64,000 nt of DNA from an uncultured Clostridia bacterium (GTDB lineage: Bacteria > Bacillota > Clostridia > TANB77 > CAG-508). A program made the translations under genes and the position numbers. The notes beneath the pieces were generated by a model. The model had not been told where the DNA came from, made no database searches, and saw only the letters and a program-made list of their open reading frames with translations. The stretch is taken from the NCBI GenBank assembly GCA_934177795.1, contig CAKPPS010000001.1:62001-126000 (forward strand), written 5' to 3'. Positions 45,548 to 54,808 of the stretch are shown in pieces (within the stretch, counting starts at the first letter, position 1; every line of letters starts with the position of its first letter).

Positions 45548-46888
45548 ATGTCAAAACCAATAGTAGCGATAATAGGAAAACCTAATGTAGGAAAATCAAC
45601 ATTTTTTAATTATCTTGTTGGTAGTAGAATATCTATAGTAGAAGATACTCCAGGTGTGACAAGGGATAGAGTTTATGCTGATACAAATTGGAGAGGAAGA
45701 AATTTTACATTGATTGATACAGCAGGTATTGAGCCATATTCAGAAGATATTATATTATCTCAGATGAGAGAACAAGCTAATTTAGCAATTGCAATGGCTG
45801 ATGTTATAATATTTTTAACAGATATCAGGCAAGGGATTACTGCTGCAGACCAAGAAATTGCAGTTATGCTAAAAAAGTCAAATAAACCAGTAGTATTAGT
45901 CTGCAATAAAGCTGATAATTTTGAAAAAGACAAAGAAGAAATATATGAATTTTATAATCTAGGATTAGGAGATCCATATCCAATATCTGCAAGTAATGCA
46001 ATAGGAATTGGAGATGTATTAGATGAAATATATGAAAATTTTCCGGAAAAAACTATAGATGAAGATGAAGAAGATATTATAAAAGTTGCAGTTATAGGAA
46101 AGCCAAATGTAGGTAAATCATCATTAGTAAATAAAATATTAGGAGAAAATAGAACGATTGTAAGTGATATAGCAGGAACAACAAGAGATGCTATTGACTC
46201 AAGTTTTGAAAATGAAAAAGGAAAATATGTATTAATTGATACAGCAGGAGTGAGAAGAAAAAGTAAAATAAAAGAATCTATAGAGAAATTTAGCATAATG
46301 AGAACATTACTTGCAATTGAAAGGGCAGATGTATGTTTGATGATGATTGATGCTGTAGAAGGAGTTACAGAACAAGATGCCAAAATTGCAGGAGAAGCAC
46401 ACGAAGCTGGAAAAGGAATTATCATTGTTGTAAACAAATGGGATGCATATCCAAAAGAAACAGGAACGCTAGAAAAATATAAAAAAGAAATATATAATAG
46501 ATTATCATATTTATCTTATGCACCAATCATGTTTATATCAGCTAAAACAGGACAAAGAGTAAATAAATTATTTGACATGATAAATCACGTAAATGAACAA
46601 AATAGTATGAGAGTAACAACATCAATATTAAATCAAGTAATAAATGAAGCAATTGCAATTGTTCAGCCACCAACAGATAAAGGAAGACGATTAAAGATAT
46701 TTTATGGAACACAGGTATCAACAAAACCGCCAACATTTGTTATCTTTGTAAATGATAAACAATTATTTCATTTTTCTTATGAAAGATATTTAGTAAATCA
46801 AATTAGAAAAGAATTTGGACTAGAAGGAACACCTGTTAGGATAATAATAAGAGAAAAGAAAGAAAAGGAGAAAAGAAATGATTTTTAA
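45548..46888 (+). CDS. der: Ribosome-associated double GTPase Der (EngA)
   Basis: Der is essential for 50S subunit maturation. The 446 residues hold two G domains in tandem: GKPNVGKSTFFN, DTAGIEPYS and NKADN in the first, and GKPNVGKSSLVN, DTAGVRRKSKI and NKWDAY in the second. A C-terminal KH-like domain (KGRRLKIFYGTQVSTKPPTFVIFVND) follows. Start ATG 45548 follows GAAGAGGAAT. Its end overlaps plsY by 11 bp, so the two are translationally coupled. Confidence 0.97.
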   Translation: MSKPIVAIIGKPNVGKSTFFNYLVGSRISIVEDTPGVTRDRVYADTNWRGRNFTLIDTAGIEPYSEDIILSQMREQANLAIAMADVIIFLTDIRQGITAADQEIAVMLKKSNKPVVLVCNKADNFEKDKEEIYEFYNLGLGDPYPISASNAIGIGDVLDEIYENFPEKTIDEDEEDIIKVAVIGKPNVGKSSLVNKILGENRTIVSDIAGTTRDAIDSSFENEKGKYVLIDTAGVRRKSKIKESIEKFSIMRTLLAIERADVCLMMIDAVEGVTEQDAKIAGEAHEAGKGIIIVVNKWDAYPKETGTLEKYKKEIYNRLSYLSYAPIMFISAKTGQRVNKLFDMINHVNEQNSMRVTTSILNQVINEAIAIVQPPTDKGRRLKIFYGTQVSTKPPTFVIFVNDKQLFHFSYERYLVNQIRKEFGLEGTPVRIIIREKKEKEKRNDF

Positions 46889-47507
46889 TATTATAATAGC
46901 AATAATTGCATATCTAATAGGAAGTATAAACTTTTCAGTTATAATTAGTAAAAAAATAGCTGGATTTGATGTTAGAGAAAAAGGTAGTGGTAATGCTGGA
47001 AGTACTAATATGCTTCGCTCAGTTGGAAAAAAAGCCGCAGCTTTAACATTAATTTGTGATGTTTTAAAAGGTGTTGTGGCAATATTAATAGCAATGTTTA
47101 TTGGCTATATATTCAAAGTAGAAAATCAATCATTATTAGTGCAAATAGCTGGAATAGCAGTAGTAATTGGTCATACATTTCCAATATTCTTTGGATTTAA
47201 AGGTGGAAAAGGAGTGGCAACATCTTTAGGAATTTTGATTATGAGTAATTGGCAAATAGGACTAATATGTTTAGTGTTTGGGATAGTATTGATTGCATTA
47301 ACAAGAATGGTATCATTAGGGTCTTGCGGAGGAGCAGTATTATTTCCGGTTTTAACTTTATTTATTAAAGAACATTATATTGTAACACAAGGCAGTGGAT
47401 ATTTTATATATAGTGTATTACTAGCAGCATTTATTTTATTTAATCATAGAAGTAATATTAAACGAATTTTATCAGGAACAGAAAATAGAATAAGTTTTTC
47501 AAAGTAA
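46878..47507 (+). CDS. plsY: Acyl-phosphate:glycerol-3-phosphate acyltransferase
   Basis: PlsY transfers the acyl group of acyl-phosphate to glycerol-3-phosphate in the membrane, starting phospholipid synthesis. The 209-residue protein has about five helices and the three active-site motifs: GSGNAGSTNMLRS near 36, GHTFPIFFGFKGGKGVAT near 100, and FNHRSNIKRIL at the C-terminus. The start overlaps der. Synteny with gpsA, which makes its substrate and is one gene downstream, is standard. Confidence 0.96.
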   Translation: MIFNIIIAIIAYLIGSINFSVIISKKIAGFDVREKGSGNAGSTNMLRSVGKKAAALTLICDVLKGVVAILIAMFIGYIFKVENQSLLVQIAGIAVVIGHTFPIFFGFKGGKGVATSLGILIMSNWQIGLICLVFGIVLIALTRMVSLGSCGGAVLFPVLTLFIKEHYIVTQGSGYFIYSVLLAAFILFNHRSNIKRILSGTENRISFSK

Positions 47508-47535
47508 GCCCAAATATAAACAAGGAGAAATTCAA

Positions 47536-48150
47536 ATGAAAAAAATACTAAGTATTTTTATTATATTTATAATTATAGCAAGTACTATGATAACTGTTGT
47601 ACAAGCTAGTGATTATAAACATATAGAGTTAAATTTAAAAATATTAGATTATACACGAAGAGACAAAGTGAATTTATCTATATTACTTCCAAAAGATTAT
47701 ATTATTTATGCAATAAACAATTCAAATTTAAATATTGAATATAAAGGAGTAGAAACTTTAAAGGATAATGACATTATAGGAATAGAAGTGAATAAAAATA
47801 ATATTAATGATGAATTATATGTAGATAATAATACAGGAATTGAATATATACAAATTAGATTAGAACCTAATTCAGAAGGTAACTATACATTTAACATATT
47901 AGAAAATTATAAAAAATTAGATATGAAATTTAGAATAACAAATGACGAAAAAGATTATATTATGCATATAGATAATTTCAAAACAGAAAATAATGTTTGT
48001 AAAATAGAATATAATTATACTAAAGACAAATTGAAACAACCAGCAACAATAAAAATAAATTTTATTACATTATTTTTTATATTGATATTGATTATTCTTG
48101 TGATAATTACAATCATGGTTAAAGTAAAAGTCGAAAATAATAAATATTAA
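47536..48150 (+). CDS. Secreted, C-terminally anchored protein of unknown function
   Basis: This 204-residue protein is not recognised. It has an N-terminal signal peptide ending near VVQA-SDY (residue 24), an extracellular beta-rich domain (about 25-170), and a C-terminal membrane helix (about 176-197) followed by a short basic tail. No catalytic motif is seen. It lies between plsY and gpsA, so it is likely expressed with phospholipid synthesis genes. Start ATG 47536 follows CAAGGAG. It could be a small envelope sensor or structural protein; this is only inference from topology. Confidence 0.7.
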   Translation: MKKILSIFIIFIIIASTMITVVQASDYKHIELNLKILDYTRRDKVNLSILLPKDYIIYAINNSNLNIEYKGVETLKDNDIIGIEVNKNNINDELYVDNNTGIEYIQIRLEPNSEGNYTFNILENYKKLDMKFRITNDEKDYIMHIDNFKTENNVCKIEYNYTKDKLKQPATIKINFITLFFILILIILVIITIMVKVKVENNKY

Positions 48151-48184
48151 TTATATGCGAAATAGGAAAGAAGGTAAACTAGAA

Positions 48185-49168
48185 ATGAAAAAAATAGCAA
48201 TAATAGGAAGTGGTAGTTGGGGAGTAGCATTAGCAACACATTTAGCTAGATGCGGAAATAGTGTAAAATTATGGTCTTTTTCAGAAGAAGAAAAAGAAAT
48301 AATTAATAAAGAAAAAAGATGTAAATTTCTACCGGGACTTCAATTACCAGATAATATAGAATGTTCAACAGATTTTGAGGATGTTATAAAAGATGCGGAG
48401 TTTATATTACATGTTACACCATCAAAATTTACAAGAGATACATTTAAACAATATAAACAATATGTTGGAACAAAACCAGTAATTATATGTTCAAAAGGTT
48501 TTGAAAAAGAAACATTAAAAACATTAGATGAAGTTATAAAAGAAGAAATGCCAACTGTAAGATTAGGAGTTTTATCAGGACCAAGCCATGCAGAAGAAGT
48601 ATCAATAGCAATTCCAACAGTTCTAGTAGTTGCATCAAAAGAAGATCAAATATTAAAAATGGTGCAAGATACTTTTATGTGTTCAGAAATGAGAATTTAT
48701 ACTTCAACAGATATAAAAGGAGTAGAATTAGGAGGAGCACTAAAAAATATTGTAGCATTTTGTGCAGGCGTTGCTAGTGGAATAGGATTAGGTGATAATA
48801 CTTTAGCAGCATTAATAACAAGAGGACTAGGTGAACTTACAAGATTAGGAGTAACTTTAGGTGGAAAAAAAGATACTTTATATGGACTAAGTGGTTTAGG
48901 AGATTTAATTGTTACATGTTTAAGTGAACACAGCAGAAATAGAAAAGCTGGTAAACTTATAGGACAGGGAAAAACATTAGAAGAAACTAAAAAAGAAGTA
49001 GGAATGGTTATTGAAAGTATTGATAATATTGAGGTTGCTTATGAATTAGCACAAATACATGATGTACGTATGCCAATAGTAGAAACTGTATATAATGTTA
49101 TTTATAACAATTTGGACCCAAAAGAAGCAGTTAATAATTTAATGACAAGAGCGAAAAAAAGTGAATAA
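48185..49168 (+). CDS. gpsA: Glycerol-3-phosphate dehydrogenase [NAD(P)+]
   Basis: GpsA reduces dihydroxyacetone phosphate to sn-glycerol-3-phosphate for phospholipids. The 327 residues start MKKIAIIGSGSWGVALATHLA (Rossmann GxGxxG/A), with CSKGFE, GPSHAEEV, the catalytic Lys region ELGGALKNIVAFCAG, and GLSGLGDLIVTC. I use ATG 48185 rather than the upstream in-frame ATG 48155, since the family begins at the Rossmann strand and AAAGAAGG precedes it. Full length. Confidence 0.96.
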   Translation: MKKIAIIGSGSWGVALATHLARCGNSVKLWSFSEEEKEIINKEKRCKFLPGLQLPDNIECSTDFEDVIKDAEFILHVTPSKFTRDTFKQYKQYVGTKPVIICSKGFEKETLKTLDEVIKEEMPTVRLGVLSGPSHAEEVSIAIPTVLVVASKEDQILKMVQDTFMCSEMRIYTSTDIKGVELGGALKNIVAFCAGVASGIGLGDNTLAALITRGLGELTRLGVTLGGKKDTLYGLSGLGDLIVTCLSEHSRNRKAGKLIGQGKTLEETKKEVGMVIESIDNIEVAYELAQIHDVRMPIVETVYNVIYNNLDPKEAVNNLMTRAKKSE

Positions 49169-49228
49169 TATAGTAGTATAAAGGAAATAATAAATCATAA
49201 TAGTTATATGATGAAAGGAATGTTGAAA

Positions 49229-49801
49229 ATGGAATTTTTTGATAAATTAGGAAAAAAGGCATCAGAAGCATATAAAATAACTGCAGATAAAACAGGAAAA
49301 ATCGCAAAAGAAACAAAATTAAAATTTAGAATAGGTGAACTAAAGAATAAAATAGATGAACAATATAAAGAAATTGGTAAAAAAGTATATGAAAAACATG
49401 TAAGAGAAGAGGAAATCAAAATCAATGAAGATTTAGCAGAATTTTGTGATAAAATTGATGAAATGACAAAAGAAATAAAAGATATAAATAATAAATGTTT
49501 AGAATTAAAAGACAAAAAACAATGTCCTAATTGTTTAAATGAAATAGAAAAAAGCATGAAATTTTGTCCAGAATGTGGTGCTGAACAAATAGAAGAAAAA
49601 GAAGAAACAATAGAAAAAGATATTGATAATTCGGATAACTCAGATAATTCAGATAATGAAAATCAAATAGAATCACAGAATGAAGAGATAAAAGAAGAAG
49701 CTGATAGTAATTTAGAGAAAACCACAGAAGTAGAAGTTAATCCTGATACAGAAGATATAACAGAAACAGAAGTAGAAGATGCAGGAGAATCAATTATATA
49801 A
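49229..49801 (+). CDS. Coiled-coil zinc-ribbon protein with acidic tail
   Basis: This is a 190-residue cytoplasmic protein. Residues 1-95 form a charged helical region (FFDKLGKKASEAYKITADK opening), likely coiled coil. A zinc ribbon follows with CPNC near 98 and CPECG near 115. The last 70 residues are an acidic Glu/Asp/Asn-rich tail with NSDNSDNSDN repeats. The domain layout is common in Firmicutes but no function is known. ATG 49229 (MEFFDKLG) is preferred, with AAAGGAA upstream; ATG 49208 is an alternative. It lies between gpsA and dtd in the same direction. Confidence 0.75.
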   Translation: MEFFDKLGKKASEAYKITADKTGKIAKETKLKFRIGELKNKIDEQYKEIGKKVYEKHVREEEIKINEDLAEFCDKIDEMTKEIKDINNKCLELKDKKQCPNCLNEIEKSMKFCPECGAEQIEEKEETIEKDIDNSDNSDNSDNENQIESQNEEIKEEADSNLEKTTEVEVNPDTEDITETEVEDAGESII

Positions 49802-49821
49802 TTAATAAGGAAAAGTAAAAA

Positions 49822-50260
49822 ATGAAATTAGTAATACAAAGAGTATCAGAAGCAGAAGTTGTAGTAGATAAACAAAAAATCAGTAAAATACGGAAAAGGT
49901 TTTTTAGTTTTAATAGGAATAACACATACAGATACTGAAAAAACTGCAGATTATTTAGTTAAAAAATTATGCAATTTACGAGTTTTTGAAGACAAAAATG
50001 ATAAAATGAATTTATCATTAAAAGATGTAAATGGTGAAATATTAATCGTTTCTCAATTTACGTTATATGCAAATTGCAAAGAAGGTAATAGACCATCTTT
50101 TATAGAAGCTGCTAGACCAGAAAAGGCAAATCCACTATATGAATATTTTTGTAACAAATGTAGAGAAAATAATATTCATGTAGAGACCGGTATTTTTGGA
50201 GCAGATATGAAAGTAAGTTTATTAAATGATGGACCAGTGACCATAATTATGGAAAAATAA
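49822..50260 (+). CDS. dtd: D-aminoacyl-tRNA deacylase, read through a +1 shift at CGG
   Basis: Dtd removes D-amino acids (and glycine mischarged on Ala-tRNA) from tRNA. The start is ATG 49822 (MKLVIQRVSEAEVVV). Codons 1-23 end in KISKI; the rest, GKGFLVLIGITHTDTEKTA to VTIIMEK, is in +1. The junction ATA-C-GGA is an in-frame CGG; skipping C49891 gives 145 residues, the normal size. The cross-subunit Gly-cisPro site is intact (GNRPSF), as is the SQFTLYA active-site motif. Without the shift the frame ends within about 40 codons. Nothing else in the gene is damaged. Confidence 0.92.
49891..49894 (+). other. CGG +1 frameshift site in dtd
   Basis: In-frame codons are AAA-ATA-CGG. Skipping the C and reading GGA restores the conserved IGKG motif. 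Confidence 0.85.
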
Positions 50261-50270
50261 ATATAAAAGG

Positions 50271-50309
50271 TGCGAACATTAAAGTTTATAATAATGACTA
50301 ATGTTCGCA
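50271..50309. terminator. Hairpin between convergent dtd and the small minus-strand gene
   Basis: TGCGAACATTA (50271-50281) pairs perfectly with TAATGTTCGCA (50299-50309). It lacks a long T tract, so efficiency is uncertain. Confidence 0.55.
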
Positions 50310-50320
50310 TTAAGCATATA

Positions 50321-50602
50321 TTAATAAGGAAATCGTTCATATAAATATTTTATTATCAAATCACCATTATTTTCGTTTACTTGAACATAAACATTTTTAT
50401 CAAGGCAAATCCACATATTTATAGAAAATTTATTAATATTATCAATATATACCCCAACAATTTCAGCTAATTCAATGGGATTATTATATTCTTTTTCCCA
50501 TGAAAGCTTATCTGAAATATCTAGATTAGTATTATAAAATTTGCTTAAAAAATTATTTAATTCACCATTTATATCACTATATAAATTAACAGAAACATAC
50601 AT
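50321..50602 (-). CDS. Small protein of unknown function
   Basis: I do not recognise this protein. With the start at the ATG whose first base is 50602 (MYVSVNLYSDING), preceded on the minus strand by GGTGA, it has 93 residues. It is mildly acidic, rich in Asn and Ile, with WICLDKNVYVQVNENN as its most regular beta-like stretch. There is no signal peptide or membrane helix in this form. An upstream in-frame ATG at 50650 would add a hydrophobic lead of 16 residues. It is a lone gene between a hairpin and a divergent gene. Confidence 0.5.
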   Translation of the reverse strand: MYVSVNLYSDINGELNNFLSKFYNTNLDISDKLSWEKEYNNPIELAEIVGVYIDNINKFSINMWICLDKNVYVQVNENNGDLIIKYLYERFPY

Positions 50603-50707
50603 AATATTCACCATAATAATATTATGAAAAAAATTAAAATTTTTATACATAGAATAAATATGAAAAAAAAGTAAATACTAATAATAAAATATTATGGAGG
50701 GATTTTT

Positions 50708-51631
50708 TTGAGAAAGTTTAAAATAATAGCTTATGTATTATTAGTTTTTGCGATAATTGGAATAATATTAACTGTATATTCTAATGCTACACAACAAAAT
50801 CAAGAAAGCACAAAAAATGAAAAAGTATTGGCAGAAATAAAATATTTAGATTCTAAATTAGTTGATTTATTTAATAATATGAACAACATTGAAACTAGAA
50901 ATTATAGAATATATACAGATACTACAGAAGAATCAAGAAGCACAGAAGTAACAGGGGAAGGTAATTCATCAAAACAAGGAGAGAACAGTAAGGGAAGTTC
51001 AGATTCACAATCTGATAAAGAAAAGGAAAATGGAAGTAGTTCAAATTTAGAAAGCCAAAAAAATGAAACAGTGGAAAATTATGAAATGACACAGGCAGGA
51101 ATATTAACAAGTAGCAAAAATATTGATTGGAAGGCAAATAAAAATGAATTGGAATTGATATATACATCAATTCCAACAATAACATTAGATTTATACAAAA
51201 TAAATATTGCACAAGACGATATATTAAATTTTAATAAGGAAATAGATAATTTAACTACAAGTGTGCAAACAGAAGATAAACAAAAAACATTAAATACTTT
51301 AGTAAAAGTATATGAATATATTCCTAAATTTGTTCAAAATGTAGATTGTGATATTACTTATAAAACTATAATAGAAACTAAATTTGATATATTTAAAGCA
51401 TATTCTAATTTGGAAACAGATAATTGGAAAGAAATTAACAATAATATGACAAGTGCCGTAGAAAAATATACTACATTGTTAACAAGTTCAGAAGTAAATA
51501 ATAATAAGCAAGCAAGTGTAAATAAAGGATATGTAATGCTAAATGAGTTAAAAAATGTAGTTGATACAAAAGATAAAGATGTATTTTTAATAAAATATAA
51601 AAATTTATTAGAAGAAATAAATAATATGTAA
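50708..51631 (+). CDS. Membrane-anchored extracellular protein of unknown function
   Basis: This 307-residue protein begins at TTG 50708, with GGAGGG eight bases upstream. It has an N-terminal helix (about 7-25) as anchor or uncleaved signal. A helical stretch follows, then a Ser/Gly/Glu-rich low-complexity linker at about 75-120. The C-terminal helical domain (about 130-307) has no recognisable motif. I cannot name a family. It stands alone before the oleate hydratase gene, separated by about 190 bp. An envelope role is inferred only from topology. Confidence 0.65.
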   Translation: MRKFKIIAYVLLVFAIIGIILTVYSNATQQNQESTKNEKVLAEIKYLDSKLVDLFNNMNNIETRNYRIYTDTTEESRSTEVTGEGNSSKQGENSKGSSDSQSDKEKENGSSSNLESQKNETVENYEMTQAGILTSSKNIDWKANKNELELIYTSIPTITLDLYKINIAQDDILNFNKEIDNLTTSVQTEDKQKTLNTLVKVYEYIPKFVQNVDCDITYKTIIETKFDIFKAYSNLETDNWKEINNNMTSAVEKYTTLLTSSEVNNNKQASVNKGYVMLNELKNVVDTKDKDVFLIKYKNLLEEINNM

Positions 51632-51731
51632 TATTATAAAAATAATTTATACACATAGATATTTTTGTATAAAAACACTACAATTGGTTACTAATATATA
51701 TATAATACAGTAAAACAGGTTTTTTGTATTG

Positions 51732-51751
51732 TTTTTTTACATGTAAAAAAA
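51732..51751. promoter_or_regulatory. Perfect 20-bp palindrome upstream of the oleate hydratase gene
   Basis: T7-ACATGT-A7 is a perfect palindrome 70 bp before the start codon. It could be an operator for the TetR-type regulator encoded downstream; the A/T flanks alone make some symmetry likely by chance. Confidence 0.35.
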
Positions 51752-51821
51752 ATTGTTTATTGCATGAAATATAAAGAAATATTATAATTTAACCGATAAT
51801 TATACAAAGGAGGGATAATAT

Positions 51822-53612
51822 ATGTATTATGGAGCTGGAACTTATGAAGCATTTGCACGTCCAGAAAAACCAGAAGGAGTAGATAAAAAATCTGCTTATA
51901 TAATTGGTACTGGTTTAGCAGGACTTTCAGCAGCATTTTATTTATTAAGAGATGGTCAAATGAAAGGAGAACATATACATTTACTAGAAAAATTAGACTT
52001 AGCAGGTGGGTCATGTGATGGTAGAAAAGATATTACTAAAGGATTTTATATGCGTGGTGGCCGTGAAATGGACAATCATTTTGAATGTATGTGGGATATG
52101 TTTAGAAGTGTTCCTTCAATTGAAACACCAAATATATCTGTACTTGATGAATATTATTGGTTAAATAAACATGATCCAAATTATTCATTATGTAGAGCAA
52201 CTATAAATTGTGGTGAGGATGCTCATACTGATAAATTATTTAAACTTGATAAAAAATCAGCTATGGCATTATCTCAATTGTTTATTACACCAGAAAAAGA
52301 CCTAGAAAATAAAAAGATTTCTGATGTTTTACCTGAAGAATTTTGGGAGACAAATTTTTGGCTATACTGGCAAACAATGTTTGCTTTCCAAAAATGGTCA
52401 TCAGCATTAGAAATGAAGAGATATTTATGTAGATATGTTCATCATATAGATGGTTTACCAGATTTTTCAGCATTAAGATTTACAAAATATAATCAATATG
52501 AATCAATGATTTTACCACTTACAAAATATTTGGAAAGTAATGGTGTAAAAATTGAGTATGGAATAGATGTTAAAAATGTCATATTTGAGTCTAAACAAAA
52601 TAAAAAAGTAGCAACACAAATTGTATATGAAAACAATAATCAAGAAAAAACTATTGATTTAATAGAAGATGATTTAGTATTTATTACTAATGGGTGTTGT
52701 ACAGATACTTCTTGTTATGGAGACCAAGATAATGCACCAGATTTATCAAAAATAAAAAATGGAAAAGGTGAATCATGGGATTTATGGAAAAATATAGCAT
52801 CACAAGCTACTAATGGAGAGTTCGGAAATCCAGATAAATTCTGTAATCATGTAGATGAAACTAATTGGATGAGTGCTACTATAGAAGTAAGTGATGAAAA
52901 TATAATAAATCATATTATAAATATTTGTAAGCGTGATCCTAGAAAAGGAAAAGTAACAACAGGAGGAATTGTAACAGTAAAAGATAGCAAAGAAAATTGG
53001 TATTTGTCATGGACTATTAATAGACAACCACAATTTAAGTCTCAAAATCCAGATAGTATTTTAGTATGGGTATATGCATTAAATACAAATAAAGTAGGGA
53101 ATTTTATAAAAAAGCCAATAAAGTCATGTACAGGTAAAGAAGTATGTGAAGAATGGTTATATCATATTGGTATTCCCAATAATGAAATTGAAGAAAGTGC
53201 AGAAAAATGTAATACAACTACTTGCTATATGCCATATATAAATGCATTTTTCCAACCAAGAGAAGAAAAAGATAGACCACTTGTTGTACCAGAAGAATCA
53301 ATTAATTTTGCTTTTATTGGACAATTTGCAGAAACTCCTAGAGATACAATATTTACTACTGAATATTCTATTCGTACTGGAATGGAAGCAGTATACACAC
53401 TTTTAAATATAGATAGAGCTGTACCTGAAGTTTGGGGAAGTAAATATGATGTTAGAGAATTATTACGAGCATGTTATTATGCTGTAGATAAAAAGCCAGT
53501 TGAAGAGCTTCCATTAACATTTGCTGAAAAACAACTTGTAAAAGTGTTAGAAAAGAAAGTTAAAGGAACAGACATAGAAATACTTTTGAAAGAAAGTGGA
53601 TTATTTAAATAA
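51822..53612 (+). CDS. ohyA: Oleate hydratase (FAD-dependent fatty acid double-bond hydratase)
   Basis: OhyA adds water to cis-9 unsaturated fatty acids to give 10-hydroxy acids, detoxifying host or dietary oleate and linoleate. The 596 residues show the N-terminal dinucleotide-binding motif IIGTGLAGLSAAFYL, EKLDLAGGSCDG, the family signature YMRGGREMDNHFECMWD, and NKHDPNYSLCR. Catalytic-region motifs such as FITNGCCTD and the C-terminal FIGQFAETPRDTIFT are also present. Start ATG 51822 has AAAGGAGG. It forms its own unit, closed by a terminator, with a TetR-family gene immediately downstream. Confidence 0.95.
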   Translation: MYYGAGTYEAFARPEKPEGVDKKSAYIIGTGLAGLSAAFYLLRDGQMKGEHIHLLEKLDLAGGSCDGRKDITKGFYMRGGREMDNHFECMWDMFRSVPSIETPNISVLDEYYWLNKHDPNYSLCRATINCGEDAHTDKLFKLDKKSAMALSQLFITPEKDLENKKISDVLPEEFWETNFWLYWQTMFAFQKWSSALEMKRYLCRYVHHIDGLPDFSALRFTKYNQYESMILPLTKYLESNGVKIEYGIDVKNVIFESKQNKKVATQIVYENNNQEKTIDLIEDDLVFITNGCCTDTSCYGDQDNAPDLSKIKNGKGESWDLWKNIASQATNGEFGNPDKFCNHVDETNWMSATIEVSDENIINHIINICKRDPRKGKVTTGGIVTVKDSKENWYLSWTINRQPQFKSQNPDSILVWVYALNTNKVGNFIKKPIKSCTGKEVCEEWLYHIGIPNNEIEESAEKCNTTTCYMPYINAFFQPREEKDRPLVVPEESINFAFIGQFAETPRDTIFTTEYSIRTGMEAVYTLLNIDRAVPEVWGSKYDVRELLRACYYAVDKKPVEELPLTFAEKQLVKVLEKKVKGTDIEILLKESGLFK

Positions 53613-53662
53613 TAGTTACAATTTGCAGTTTATTTAATATGGCTATGAATTATAACAATAAT

Positions 53663-53710
53663 AAAAAATATGAAATATTTATGTAATTATATTTATTTCA
53701 TATTTTTTTT
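53663..53710 (+). terminator. Intrinsic terminator after ohyA
   Basis: AAAAAATATGAAATA (53663-53677) pairs with TATTTCATATTTTTT (53694-53708), followed by more T. Confidence 0.75.
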
Positions 53711-53737
53711 AATGTATAATATCTTATGGTGATGAAT

Positions 53738-54316
53738 ATGAGTAGTTTAACAACTAAAAAAGCAATAGCATATACTTTTAAAGATTTGTTGAAAGAAAAA
53801 CCATTTAATAAAATAACAGTTAATGATATAGCAAAAAAATGTGATATAAATAGACAAACATTTTATTATCATTTTAAAGATATAAAAGATTTAGTTGAGT
53901 GGATTTGTATTGATGAAGTTGATAATATTTTAAAGAAAAAAGATGAATGTGATAGGTGGGAAGACAAATTTTTACTAGTATTCAAAATAATGAAAGAAGA
54001 AAAAATATTCGTGAAAAATATTTATAATTCTGTTTCAGTAGAAGTACTAAGAAATAATTTATATAGGTTGGTATATCCTATAATATATGATGAAATATTA
54101 GAAAAGTCAAAAGGAAAAAGACTAAGGGAAGAAGATAAAAGATTTATAACAGATTTTTATAAATATGCATTTGTATCAATAGTTTTAAACTGGATTGATA
54201 ATGGAATGCATGAAAATCCAGAAATAATAGTATTAAAAGTTAGTAATCTTATTACAGGTACAATTGACCATGCATGTATGTCTGTAAATAAAGAAAATAA
54301 CTGTCAAAGAATTTGA
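53738..54316 (+). CDS. TetR/AcrR-family transcriptional regulator
   Basis: This 192-residue protein has an N-terminal TetR helix-turn-helix (KEKPFNKITVNDIAKKCDINRQTFYYHFKDIKDLVEWI), with a C-terminal ligand-binding region resembling the DhaS-like subgroup. I use ATG 53738 (MSSLTTKKAIAYTF), preceded by GGTGAT; ATG 53726 is an alternative. Its position right after ohyA suggests that it senses fatty acids or their products and controls that gene, which is inference. No other target is visible nearby. Confidence 0.85.
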   Translation: MSSLTTKKAIAYTFKDLLKEKPFNKITVNDIAKKCDINRQTFYYHFKDIKDLVEWICIDEVDNILKKKDECDRWEDKFLLVFKIMKEEKIFVKNIYNSVSVEVLRNNLYRLVYPIIYDEILEKSKGKRLREEDKRFITDFYKYAFVSIVLNWIDNGMHENPEIIVLKVSNLITGTIDHACMSVNKENNCQRI

Positions 54317-54390
54317 TATTGTAAAAATTAATCGTTAGAAAATTTTTAATTTTATAGATTTTTATTTATGCTTATGATATAATATGCAAA

Positions 54391-54735
54391 GAGTAAATTG
54401 AATAGTCGCTGGTAAATATCCGAAAGGAATTACGAGAGGAAAGTCCGGGCTCCATAAGAGCGTGATGCTAGATAACGTCTAGTGGGGGCGACCCTAAGGA
54501 AAGTGCAACAGAAAATAACCGCCATTTTGGTAAGGGTGAAAAGGCGAGGTAAGAGCTCACCAGCTGTATGGTGACATACGGTGTTTGTGTAAACCCCATC
54601 TGGAGCAACACCTAAATAAGAAGATTAAGCTAGCTCTGGCACCTTCTTGACTTGCGTGGCTTGAGATATATAGTGATATATATCCTAGATAAATGACTAT
54701 TTTTAAAGACAGAACCCGGCTTACAGATTTACTCT
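54391..54735 (+). ncRNA. rnpB: RNase P RNA (type A-like)
   Basis: This is the catalytic RNA that matures tRNA 5' ends. Conserved blocks are in order: GAGGAAAGTCCGGGCTCC (P4 5' half region) near 54434-54451, ACAGAAAATAACCGCC, GTAAGAGCTCACCAGC, AAACCCCATCTGGAGCAA, and the 3' block GACAGAACCCGGCTTACAG near 54708. The ends GAGTAAATTG and CAGATTTACTC pair to form P1. About 345 nt. The presence of the GTAAGAGCTCACCAGC region points to the type A fold usual in Clostridia rather than the Bacillus type B. Confidence 0.95.
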
Positions 54736-54752
54736 TTTTTTATATATCGGGC

Positions 54753-54785
54753 AAGAACAAAGGGAGACTGTGTTGCTTTGTTCTA
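54753..54785 (+). terminator. Hairpin between rnpB and truB
   Basis: AGAACAAAG pairs with CTTTGTTCT around a 13-base loop. T-runs are at the rnpB 3' end rather than after the hairpin, so it may be a truB leader structure instead of a terminator. Confidence 0.5.
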
Positions 54786-54808
54786 TGTAAAAAATAAAGA
54801 GGTAAAAA

